A DNA stretch of 39,090 bases from the NCBI GenBank assembly GCA_900767955.1, contig CAAGBC010000045.1:1-39090 (forward strand), in the 5' to 3' direction. Both the position numbers and the translations under genes were made by a program. Of the stretch, positions 23,408-31,508 are shown piece after piece. Positions within the stretch are counted from its first letter, which is position 1. Each line of letters starts with the position of its first letter. The notes under the pieces were generated by a model that saw only the letters and a program-made list of their open reading frames with translations, was not told the origin of the DNA and ran no database searches. The stretch comes from Spirochaetia bacterium (GTDB lineage Bacteria > Spirochaetota > Spirochaetia > Treponematales > Treponemataceae).

Positions 23408-25414
23408 TTAAGAAGATGTTTTTTCAAATAAAGCTTCTATTTCTACTTTATGTTTTTTTCCCTGTGCATCAACAGGAAGTTCTTCTACAAAACGCCATTT
23501 TTTTGGTAAAACAACATTTTCAAAATATTGCATTAAGAAATCATGAAAATATCTATTAATTAAATATTTTTCTGTATTTTCAAACTTCTTTTTACCTTCA
23601 CTATTAAGAACTATTGCTGCTGCCAAATACTGTCTAACATCATTTGAAAGAGCAATTACTTTTACATCGTTAACTAATCCAGTTTGTAATAAACGATTTT
23701 CAACTTCTGTCATAGAAATGCGTTTTTCTTCAATTTTTACAATTGAATCTGAACGACCTTTTAACAAAAATCTTCCATCTGGTAATATTTCAGCTAAATC
23801 AGCAGTTGCAAATCCTTCTGGATCTTTAATATACGGAGAAATAATTCTCAAACAACCATCATCACCAAGCCAAATTTTTGCATTATCAAATGGAGTCCAT
23901 TTTAATTCATCTTTAATTTGTTGACGATATGCAATTCCACTTGTTTCTGTTGAACCATAAACTTCTAGCGGACAAAAACCAAATACTTCAGTTGTTTTTA
24001 CAGCAAGTTCTGGACTAACAGCTCCACCACTTGTAAAAATCCATGTATTTTTTAATGGAAGTTTTTCTTCAATTTCTACAGTTCGCTTTAAGAATGCAGG
24101 AGTTGCAATAATTACATATTTTTCATCTGTTAGCTTTTCAAATTCTGCTGGAAATGTAATTCTTGTACGACGGAACGGAACTCCCAAAGTAAAAGGCAAT
24201 GACATTCCAAATAAAAATCCATAAATATGATGCTGACTTACAGTTGTTACTAATTTTCTACTTGTAAATTCTTTTGCCCATTTAGAAATAATAAATGCAT
24301 TATCAAGTTCAAATTCTGTCATTCGCTGAGGAACAGCTTTTGGTTTTCCTGTACTTCCAGAAGTAAACATTAAAATTTCTGTTTCATCAGAATTAATTTC
24401 AATATTGTTTCTAATTTCTTCTTCACTTGGTTCAGAAATTGATTCAATCAATTCAGGAATAAATTTTGATTCTTCAGCTTTTTGGTCAGTAAGGAATTCT
24501 ATATTTTCAGTTTTAATTTCTTTAATAAAACTTTCTGATATGTTCTGTGTTAAAAGTATTCTTTTTTTACATTGCAACAACGCAATAAAAGTCACTAAAA
24601 AATACCAATAATCTTCACAATGCAAAATCCAATCTTTTGCATCTTTTGAATTAATATATTTTCTTAATTTTGCAGTATCGATAAAAAAATCTTTCCAAGT
24701 TTTATATTTACCAGAAGACCATGTTTCTTCATAACACAAAATATGATCATCTGAACGAGAATCTGTTTTAAATTTTGTAAAAGAATAAGCTTTTATCATT
24801 TTTTTATCCACTTGCTTACGAACAAATAATTCAATAATAAAAAGAAGTCCCATTAAAATGTAAGAAATTCCACCATTATAAATAGACCAAATTTTATTAT
24901 TTAGTTCTTCACTTCCAAAATTATGCAACGCTGTAAAAGCTGCAATGCTTCCGTTAACTATAAAAAAGATACACCATATTATTGTTACTTTTTTACAATA
25001 ACTGCGTACCTGATGTTCATAAGATGAACCAAGAATTTTTTTATCTGTCATTGTTGCTAATCTAAAACACATGTTAGGCTCAAAAAACAAAGTGGAACCA
25101 AAAACACTTAAAAGAGTAGCACTAATAACAACGGAATATAACTTCAGAAAAATAGATTGTTCTGTAACAAAACAAACAATTCCAGCAATTAAAAAAAGCA
25201 CAGAACTGACCAAAGGACGCCAATCCAGTGCTTTTTTTTCATTTTTATTTGAAGAGTTTTTTCCTGTTACACTTAAAAAAAATCCAAATGCAATAACAAC
25301 AATACATAGCGACAAAATTCTAATTGGAAGTTTTAACACTACTAAAAGTGTAAAAACTAAAATTGGATAAACTGCCGCTAGTATATAAAAAAGAACTCTA
25401 AAAAAATTTTTCAT
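23408..25414 (-). CDS. apeH: Fused membrane protein plus acyl-AMP ligase (ApeG-ApeH)
   Basis: A 668-residue protein with two parts. Residues 1-200 hold about six membrane helices (near 5-24, 31-49, 69-84, 90-110, 143-163, 183-198) and match the COG4648-like membrane protein that stands as a separate gene (apeG) in other APE clusters. Residues 220-668 are an ANL-family ligase: TSGSTGKPK (351-359), YGSTETSG (486-493), TADL (537-540), GRSDSIVK (553-560) and the C-terminal Lys pair at 653-654. The ligase activates the aryl acid with ATP and loads it on an ACP. The fusion would tether starter activation to the inner membrane. It follows the second ACP stop directly. Confidence 0.92.
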   Translation of the reverse strand: MKNFFRVLFYILAAVYPILVFTLLVVLKLPIRILSLCIVVIAFGFFLSVTGKNSSNKNEKKALDWRPLVSSVLFLIAGIVCFVTEQSIFLKLYSVVISATLLSVFGSTLFFEPNMCFRLATMTDKKILGSSYEHQVRSYCKKVTIIWCIFFIVNGSIAAFTALHNFGSEELNNKIWSIYNGGISYILMGLLFIIELFVRKQVDKKMIKAYSFTKFKTDSRSDDHILCYEETWSSGKYKTWKDFFIDTAKLRKYINSKDAKDWILHCEDYWYFLVTFIALLQCKKRILLTQNISESFIKEIKTENIEFLTDQKAEESKFIPELIESISEPSEEEIRNNIEINSDETEILMFTSGSTGKPKAVPQRMTEFELDNAFIISKWAKEFTSRKLVTTVSQHHIYGFLFGMSLPFTLGVPFRRTRITFPAEFEKLTDEKYVIIATPAFLKRTVEIEEKLPLKNTWIFTSGGAVSPELAVKTTEVFGFCPLEVYGSTETSGIAYRQQIKDELKWTPFDNAKIWLGDDGCLRIISPYIKDPEGFATADLAEILPDGRFLLKGRSDSIVKIEEKRISMTEVENRLLQTGLVNDVKVIALSNDVRQYLAAAIVLNSEGKKKFENTEKYLINRYFHDFLMQYFENVVLPKKWRFVEELPVDAQGKKHKVEIEALFEKTSS

Positions 25415-25663
25415 TTAGCCCATGTATGGAACTAATGCTTCAACAACATCCTGTACTGTTTTTACAGATTTGAAGATAGCAGGATCAATTTTTGTTCCTT
25501 CTGGCATGAATTCTTTCATCTTTTGAATAAGGTCAATAGAATCGATAGAATCTAGTTCCAAATCATCAAAAAGAGTTGCATCAGGAGTGATATCTCCTTC
25601 ATCAATTTCGAATTCTGAAACAAGAATATCCTTAAGTTTTGCAAAGATTTCGTCGTTTGACAT
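25415..25663 (-). CDS. apeF: Acyl carrier protein 2 (ApeF-like)
   Basis: An 82-residue acidic ACP. The 4'-phosphopantetheine site is S39 in LELDSIDSIDL. It lies next to a different ACP, as in other APE clusters where one ACP is thought to serve the starter or intermediates and the other chain extension. The two share little beyond the DSID core. The stop is next to the ligase start. Confidence 0.92.
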   Translation of the reverse strand: MSNDEIFAKLKDILVSEFEIDEGDITPDATLFDDLELDSIDSIDLIQKMKEFMPEGTKIDPAIFKSVKTVQDVVEALVPYMG

Positions 25664-25665
25664 TT

Positions 25666-25923
25666 CTAACCTCTCGCTTGTTTAATATATTCAGCTAAAG
25701 CATCTACCGATGCAAAATGCTTCTTGTTATCTGCACTTTCTGAAGAAAATTTAACTCCGAACTTTTTCTTTAATCCAACACCTAATTCAAGTGCGTCAAT
25801 AGAATCAAGTCCTAGACCTGCTCCAAAAAGTGGTTCTGAATCAACAATGTTTTCAGGAGTAATATCTTCTAACTGTAATGTTGAAATAATTACTTCCTTA
25901 ATTTCTTTTTTTAATTCATCCAT
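25666..25923 (-). CDS. apeE: Acyl carrier protein 1 (ApeE-like)
   Basis: An 85-residue ACP with the phosphopantetheine Ser at S41 (GLGLDSIDALEL). The ATG at 25923 is chosen for GGGGT upstream; the frame open to 25980 is not needed. A 120-base gap separates it from the acyltransferase gene. It holds possible -10-like sequences (TATACT near 25940) but no clear full promoter and no other gene. Confidence 0.92.
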   Translation of the reverse strand: MDELKKEIKEVIISTLQLEDITPENIVDSEPLFGAGLGLDSIDALELGVGLKKKFGVKFSSESADNKKHFASVDALAEYIKQARG

Positions 25924-26043
25924 TTTAATACCCCAAAAGTATATCTTCTTTAGTTTATAATCTTTAACAAAGAAATTCAAGTAATAAGCCCAATATATAT
26001 GAAAATCCTAACAAACGTTGCTTTTTATTAGAAAATCATACTA

Positions 26044-26907
26044 TTACTTATTTAATTGATTATCTCTGTTTGTAATATAATGATTATCATTTTCATCAAC
26101 AGCAGCAATAACAACTTCTTGCATTTTATCTGTAAGGCGTTTTGCAGCAATTGTTTCTGTTAATTCTTTATATTCATCAATTTTGATTTCTGGTAAAAGC
26201 TTAAAATCATATACATATCTTTCTGTATGATTGTATGACCAAATTGGATCATGCTTTCCAAGACCGTATTTATCATTACCACCAACAAGAATTGGTTGTA
26301 TATCGCAACCTGCATAATAAGCAATACGAGCAGCACCTTTTTTATACTGAGTTGAACCATGTCTTGGAGTTCTAGTTCCTTCTGGGAAAATAATTACATT
26401 ATTTCCATCATCAAGAGTTTCCTTACATAAACGACACAATTCATCAAAATCAAGAGAATTTACAATGTATGCTTGCTTAATTACACCAGCTAAAACAGTT
26501 TTTGTAAGTCCACCACGAACAATACAATTTGCATTAGGAACAAGTGACATTATAAAAACAAAATCTAGCATTGATGGATGATTTGCAATAATTATTTTTG
26601 AATGAAGGTTTTTGAATTTTTCTCTATCTTCAACCTTTAATTTTACTGTTCCTGTTAGACGCATAAAATTAATAAAAAATCTAAATGACCCAGAAACAAA
26701 AGCTCTTGCTGCAGTCTGAAATTTTCTTTTTGGATGAACAAAAACTCTAATCCATGGAAAGACCAACAAAGCAAGAACTATACTACCTGTTCCAAAGAAA
26801 AGATAAAAAAACAATTTCATAAAAGCTCTATAAACATATAAAAACCAATTTTTTACTTTTGGTAATTCGTCATGATTATATTTTTCGTCTATTTCCTTTT
26901 TTTTCAT
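26044..26907 (-). CDS. apeD: PlsC-type acyltransferase (ApeD-like)
   Basis: A 287-residue membrane acyltransferase of the 1-acyl-glycerol-3-phosphate acyltransferase family. The HX4D motif is H110-D115 (NHPSMLD) and the FPEGTR motif is at 174-179. One or two hydrophobic segments lie at about 27-55. It probably transfers an acyl or the polyene chain to the lipid part of the APE. AGGAA precedes the ATG, 12 bases after the upstream stop. Confidence 0.9.
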   Translation of the reverse strand: MKKKEIDEKYNHDELPKVKNWFLYVYRAFMKLFFYLFFGTGSIVLALLVFPWIRVFVHPKRKFQTAARAFVSGSFRFFINFMRLTGTVKLKVEDREKFKNLHSKIIIANHPSMLDFVFIMSLVPNANCIVRGGLTKTVLAGVIKQAYIVNSLDFDELCRLCKETLDDGNNVIIFPEGTRTPRHGSTQYKKGAARIAYYAGCDIQPILVGGNDKYGLGKHDPIWSYNHTERYVYDFKLLPEIKIDEYKELTETIAAKRLTDKMQEVVIAAVDENDNHYITNRDNQLNK

Positions 26908-26919
26908 TTTTATTTCCTA

Positions 26920-27567
26920 TTATAAAAATTTTCTTAAAAAATCTTTTGGTGTTTTTGGGAAATCATCTAGCAATACAGAGTTTTCTATTTGTTTGGAACT
27001 TATTACAGCTGCAAAAGCTAATGGTTCATTAGGAACAGGTTGTAAGTTTCCATATTCACTAGGAACATATTCATCTGCATATATAAAAATGATATTTTCT
27101 TCCGCACCACAAAGAACAGGAGCAACAGCGCCTTGCAACGCACTAATAAAATTTTCTTTTGATGGATAAATAACTGAATATCCACTTTTTAATTTTAATG
27201 AAAGTGTTGCCAACGCAATTGGAGTATTAAAAACTGAAAGTGAAAAACCCGCGGGCATTATTTCTGTATCTTCAATAATTCCTTCATTAATAGAAAATTC
27301 TCTTTCTATTTCGCCACGGAAGGATACAAAAACTTGTTTGTAATTTGCTGCCTCTGGATTTTTTTCAATCAAATCATGAACAACTTGAACTGTCATTTTA
27401 CTAATTTGACTCAATCTTCTGCGGAACAAAGGGTCAGTAAATTCAAGTTTTGGAGATTCTTTTGCTTGTGTTATTTCTTTTTCGTTTTTTTTCCATAAGT
27501 CCCAGTCTTCTGAAGTTATAACCCCAGGAGCCCAAGGACTTACGCTTGAAACATATAATTCAGACAC
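26920..27567 (-). CDS. apeC: Truncated ketosynthase / chain-length factor (ApeC-like)
   Basis: A 215-residue protein of the short ketosynthase-like family (ketoacyl-synt_2 type) annotated as chain-length factor in APE clusters. It has only the N-terminal half of a ketosynthase and no active-site Cys-His-His; recognisable parts are SVSPWAPG near the start, LFRRRLSQISKM and the SVFNTPIALATLSL helix. In Xenorhabdus ApeC forms a heterodimer with ApeO. A GTG start follows the methyltransferase stop directly (TAAGTG) with GAAGG five bases upstream, so translation is probably coupled. Confidence 0.88.
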   Translation of the reverse strand: MSELYVSSVSPWAPGVITSEDWDLWKKNEKEITQAKESPKLEFTDPLFRRRLSQISKMTVQVVHDLIEKNPEAANYKQVFVSFRGEIEREFSINEGIIEDTEIMPAGFSLSVFNTPIALATLSLKLKSGYSVIYPSKENFISALQGAVAPVLCGAEENIIFIYADEYVPSEYGNLQPVPNEPLAFAAVISSKQIENSVLLDDFPKTPKDFLRKFL

Positions 27568-28677
27568 TTAAGCCTTCTTTCTGAAAACTAATAATGAATA
27601 ACTATTTGAACCAAGATTATGATGTGCAGTTTTTAGTTCAAAACCAGCTTCGTTAATTGCATTAACAAGTTCTTCATAGCGATACATTTTGCTATTACCA
27701 TTTGCCATACAAGTAAAATACAAAGATGTTGCCATCAAAGAATAAGAACTTGCTTCAAAGTGTTGTTTATCCCACAATGGTTCCAAAACATAAACATTTG
27801 TTTCTGGAGTTGCAGCTTCATAAACTTTTTTAAGGATTTTTGTAATCTGGTGCAAGCTAAAACAATCTAAGAATTGACTCATCCACACTGCATTAGGACT
27901 TGATGGAAGTTTTGTTGTTGAATCTAAAACATTTCCACTGTGAGTGTTAATTCTGTCTGCAAAACCAGCTTCTGCAGCATTTTTTTCTGCAACAGCAGTT
28001 TGTCCTGGTAAATCAACAATTGTTACTTTTACATCAGGATTATATTTACAACAACTAATAGACCATTTTGCTGTATTTCCACCAATATCAACTAAAGTTT
28101 TTGGTTTTTCTGCAAAAACAATTGGTAATGCTTCTGGGAAGGCAATATCACTATAGAAGTGATCAAATTCAAACCAACTTTTTTTTGCTTTTTCTGGAAG
28201 TGTTGAAAGTGCTTCGTAAATTGTTGTCCACTGTGTACCAAAAACTTTTAATCCTTCTGGTTTACCGTTTTTCACAGAATCAACTAAATCCCAAGCACCT
28301 TGATAACAAATATCATTTGTAAAGTTGAAGTTTACTTTTGTTAAATCATCTTCAAGTAACATCCAACCAATTTTTCCAATTACAAATTTTTCTTCGCTAC
28401 AATTTGGAACTAATTTAATTACATTCATTCCAAGAGCCATTTCACAAAGAACACCTACTCCATATTCTGAAATTGATGTTTTTTCTGAAAGTGCTTTACA
28501 AGAAATTCCGTCGTCTCCAGCATCTTCAATAGCTTTTAAGATTCCTAATTCAATCATTCCACGAATTGCCTGAAAGCAAAGTGGTGCAAAAGCTATTTTT
28601 TGTGCTTCGAATTTTGCATCAACAGCACGAATTTTGTCTGTTGAAAATTTGTTCATATCAAAAAAAGAAGAATCCAT
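27568..28677 (-). CDS. apeB: SAM methyltransferase, first gene of the ape operon (ApeB-like)
   Basis: A 369-residue SAM-dependent methyltransferase of the O-methyltransferase type: an N-terminal winged-helix/dimerisation region (about 25-110) and a Rossmann domain with motif I TLVDIGGNTAKW (194-205), then VTIVDLPGQ. In APE systems the methyltransferase modifies the aryl head group (ring or hydroxyl). The ATG at 28677 has AGGA upstream. A -10 TATACT lies at 28731-28726, in the 132-base divergent region shared with the GH31 gene. No second methyltransferase is seen. Confidence 0.88.
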   Translation of the reverse strand: MDSSFFDMNKFSTDKIRAVDAKFEAQKIAFAPLCFQAIRGMIELGILKAIEDAGDDGISCKALSEKTSISEYGVGVLCEMALGMNVIKLVPNCSEEKFVIGKIGWMLLEDDLTKVNFNFTNDICYQGAWDLVDSVKNGKPEGLKVFGTQWTTIYEALSTLPEKAKKSWFEFDHFYSDIAFPEALPIVFAEKPKTLVDIGGNTAKWSISCCKYNPDVKVTIVDLPGQTAVAEKNAAEAGFADRINTHSGNVLDSTTKLPSSPNAVWMSQFLDCFSLHQITKILKKVYEAATPETNVYVLEPLWDKQHFEASSYSLMATSLYFTCMANGNSKMYRYEELVNAINEAGFELKTAHHNLGSNSYSLLVFRKKA

Positions 28678-28725
28678 ATTATTTTCCTATGGAACGAAAT
28701 TTACACCATATACGGATTTTTTACA

Positions 28726-28751
28726 AGTATACACTTTTTTTTCTATATAAT
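28726..28751. promoter_or_regulatory. Divergent promoter region of ape operon and GH31 gene
   Basis: TATACT on the minus strand (28731-28726) and TATAAT on the plus strand (28746-28751) are 14 bp apart. A weak plus -35 (TTACAA, 28721-28726) would need a 19-bp spacer; the minus -35 is not clear. The two promoters overlap, so they may compete or share a regulator. No operator palindrome was found. Confidence 0.4.
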
Positions 28752-28809
28752 GGTGCTTTAATATAGATAATTAATAAAATACCATGCTATTATTTTGCTT
28801 GAGGTATTT

Positions 28810-31014
28810 ATGAAGAAAAAAATATTATCTATTTTTATTTCATTCTTATTTGTTATTTCATTAAATGCTGCTTCAAAATTTAAGTTAGCAAACGGAATAA
28901 CAATTATTTTTGAAGGTTGCCAAGATGGCTCAGTAAGTATTGAAGCTATGGCAAAAAAAGCAAAAGCTCCAACAAAGGAATTTGAATTAAAACGCCAAAG
29001 TGCTAAAGAAAATTTCGTTAAAAATTCTGAAGGAATTTATGAATGGAACAACTATGACTTGATTCCAACAGAAGATGGATATTCACTTTCTTACAATGAT
29101 GAAGAAATTTACAATTCCAAGTTTTCCGAAGAAAAAAATTTACTAAGAGAAATTCGCACATGGAAAACTGCACAAAATTTCTACGGTTTTGGAGAAGCTT
29201 CTCGTTATGTAAATTTACGCAATCAGTCTTTTACAATTTTTAATGAATCAAAATACGGCGACCACGCATATTTATTTATTCCATTTTACATAACAGACAC
29301 AGGAATTGCTGTTTACTACAACGCTAACGGAAAAGATAAAATCTATTTCCAAGACGGAACTGATTCCCAAGTTTACAGAAGTGAATACAAACGCATTCAA
29401 AACTTTGTTCGTGTTGACGCAAATGCAAAAGAAAGCGTTTCAAAATTCTATGAAGAAACAGAAAGTACATGTATGATGCCAAAATGGGCATTTGGATATA
29501 TTCAGTCCAAATACGGATACAAATCACAAGAAGAAGTTGTTGCTCTTGTAGAAGATTTTAAAAAACGCAATATTCCACTTTCTGCAATTGTTCTTGATTT
29601 ATATTGGTTTGAAAAAATGGGAGACATTTCTTGGACAAGCAAAACTTTCCCTGAACCAAAAAAAATGGATGAATATCTTGAAGAAAATGGTGTAAAACTT
29701 ATCACAATTACAGAACCATTTTTTACAATCAATTCTGCAAATTACAATGAATTAGAAAAATCAAATCTTTTGTGCAAAAATGACAAAGGCAAAATTCAAA
29801 TCTGGCGTGATTGGTGGTGTTTAGAAGATAAAGCAGGAGGAGCATTATTTAATCCTTTAGGAAAAAAAGCTGCTGACTTTATGGGAGCAAAATATGCTCA
29901 AATGATTGATTCTGGAATTGACGGATTCTGGACTGACCTTGGAGAACCTGAAAAAGCTCCTGCAAACACAAAATACGGAAAATTCATAGAACAAGATTTC
30001 CACAATTATTACAACTTCTATTGGTCAAAAGCACTTTTTGAAGGTGTAAAAAAACATTATCCAGACAAACGATTATTCATTATGTCTCGCTCTGGCTACA
30101 CAGGAAGCGGAAAATTCAATGTTTCTGTTTGGTCTGGAGATGTTGGAGTTTCTTGGACTGCATTAAAAAATCAAGTTGCTTACGGTATAAACGCTGGATT
30201 AAGCGGACTTCCTTATTGGGGAAGCGATGTTGGTGGTTTCGTTCAAGAAAAAACTTATCCAGAATTATTTGTTCGTTGGCAACAATTTGGAGCATTTACT
30301 CCAATTTACAGAGCCCACGGAACTGGCGCACGCGAACCATGGATTTTTACTGATAAAGAAACTGAAATCGTTTCAAAATATATTAACTACAGAACAGCCT
30401 TCATTCCTTATGTATATTCAACTGCTCGTCAAACAATGAAAGGTCTTCCAATGATGCGTCCAATGTTCTTTGAAAATGTAACAACTCCACAGGAATTTGT
30501 AGAAAATCAATTCTACTTTGGTGACAGTATTCTTGTTGCTCCTATTGTAAAAGAAATTTCTATGGAAAAAGAAAGAAATGTTTATCTTCCAAAAGGAACT
30601 TGGTATGACTTTGAATCTATGAAAGAAGTAAACAGCAATGGTGAAACAATTTCTGTAAAATCTGAATTGGAAACAATTCCAGTTTATATAAAACAAGGCG
30701 CAATTATTCCTTGTGAAAAAGACGGAACAAATTACTTGTTCATTATTCCTGCTGATTCTGAATCTTCTTTTGTTTTATACAACGACGACGGAGAATCTGA
30801 ACAATATAAAGCTGGGGCTTTTGCAGAAACAACTTTCACTTTGAATAAATCTTCTATTAAAGCTTCTACTTCTGGAAAAGACGAATTCTTGTGTAAAGAA
30901 TTTACACTTGTAGTTCCAAAGGGAACTAAAGTTACTGGTGAATGGAATAAATCTGGAAGATTTATGACAAGAAAAGTAACTTTAGATGAATTAAAATCTG
31001 AAGTGACTTTATAA
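28810..31014 (+). CDS. Exported GH31 glycosidase
   Basis: A 734-residue glycoside hydrolase family 31 protein (alpha-glucosidase/alpha-xylosidase group), with a signal peptide (cleavage after LNA, about residue 20). The nucleophile is D376 in GFWTDLGEPE, the acid/base D444 in VWSGDVGVSW, and the segments FYGFGEASRYV, GLSGLPYWGSDVGGF and IYRAHGTGAREPW are family-typical. The C-terminal beta-sandwich is complete. It acts outside the cytoplasm on alpha-linked sugars; the exact substrate cannot be read. The ATG at 28810 has GAGG five bases upstream; a TTG at 28795 is less likely. It is divergent from the ape operon. Confidence 0.92.
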   Translation: MKKKILSIFISFLFVISLNAASKFKLANGITIIFEGCQDGSVSIEAMAKKAKAPTKEFELKRQSAKENFVKNSEGIYEWNNYDLIPTEDGYSLSYNDEEIYNSKFSEEKNLLREIRTWKTAQNFYGFGEASRYVNLRNQSFTIFNESKYGDHAYLFIPFYITDTGIAVYYNANGKDKIYFQDGTDSQVYRSEYKRIQNFVRVDANAKESVSKFYEETESTCMMPKWAFGYIQSKYGYKSQEEVVALVEDFKKRNIPLSAIVLDLYWFEKMGDISWTSKTFPEPKKMDEYLEENGVKLITITEPFFTINSANYNELEKSNLLCKNDKGKIQIWRDWWCLEDKAGGALFNPLGKKAADFMGAKYAQMIDSGIDGFWTDLGEPEKAPANTKYGKFIEQDFHNYYNFYWSKALFEGVKKHYPDKRLFIMSRSGYTGSGKFNVSVWSGDVGVSWTALKNQVAYGINAGLSGLPYWGSDVGGFVQEKTYPELFVRWQQFGAFTPIYRAHGTGAREPWIFTDKETEIVSKYINYRTAFIPYVYSTARQTMKGLPMMRPMFFENVTTPQEFVENQFYFGDSILVAPIVKEISMEKERNVYLPKGTWYDFESMKEVNSNGETISVKSELETIPVYIKQGAIIPCEKDGTNYLFIIPADSESSFVLYNDDGESEQYKAGAFAETTFTLNKSSIKASTSGKDEFLCKEFTLVVPKGTKVTGEWNKSGRFMTRKVTLDELKSEVTL

Positions 31015-31029
31015 AAGCTGATGTGACTT

Positions 31030-31110
31030 TTTTAGGGAAGGCGCCTAGCCCGACTTGGAAAAGTTGCGCAGCAAGTGGTGGCTTTTGCCACCACCGAGCC
31101 TCTGGCGGGC
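31030..31110. repeat. Family B repeat, inverted copy with hairpin
   Basis: The reverse of the 18-mer GCCCGCCAGAGGCTCGGT lies at 31093-31110, beside a perfect hairpin GTGGTGGC / GCCACCAC. It fills the gap between the convergent GH31 and VanZ-like genes. No T tract follows, so a terminator role is uncertain. Confidence 0.65.
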
Positions 31111-31124
31111 TTTGTAAAGGCGGT

Positions 31125-31508
31125 TTACTGAATGCCTTTGCTTCTGTTTATTATTAATTTGATTATTAAAAAAAAGATTAGTGAGCCTAAAAATGCGCCT
31201 AGTGTGTCGGCTAGCCAATCACTGACTGTGCAACTTCTGCCAGGCGTAAAACTTTGATGTATTTCGTCGATTATTCCGTAAACGGAAACTATTAGCGTTG
31301 GTAAAATTAATTCCCTTATGGAAAGACCTTTTAAATTGCAGGCAAACGCAACCCAAAAAGCCAATCCACCAAAACAAACTAGATGAACTAATTTATCTGC
31401 ATAAGGAAACGAAGGCATTTTTTCTATCGTAGGCTGACTGGATAAATATACGCTTATTGAACATATAATTATCGCAGGCACCCACTTAAGAAGTTTTTTT
31501 AAATCCAT
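31125..31508 (-). CDS. VanZ-like membrane protein
   Basis: A 127-residue integral membrane protein with about four helices. The family motif is IIDEIHQSFTPGRSCTVSDWLADTLGAFLG (in pieces: DEIHQSFTPGR and DWLADTLGA). VanZ-like proteins are linked to teicoplanin resistance in enterococci but most have no known role. The ATG overlaps the stop of the carB-dapF gene by one base (TAATG), so it belongs to that transcription unit. Confidence 0.9.
   Translation of the reverse strand: MDLKKLLKWVPAIIICSISVYLSSQPTIEKMPSFPYADKLVHLVCFGGLAFWVAFACNLKGLSIRELILPTLIVSVYGIIDEIHQSFTPGRSCTVSDWLADTLGAFLGSLIFFLIIKLIINRSKGIQ

Noticed and set aside
31075..31094. GTGGTGGC/GCCACCAC hairpin as GH31 terminator
   Set aside because: The stem is perfect but no T tract follows on either strand, and it is part of a repeat copy.
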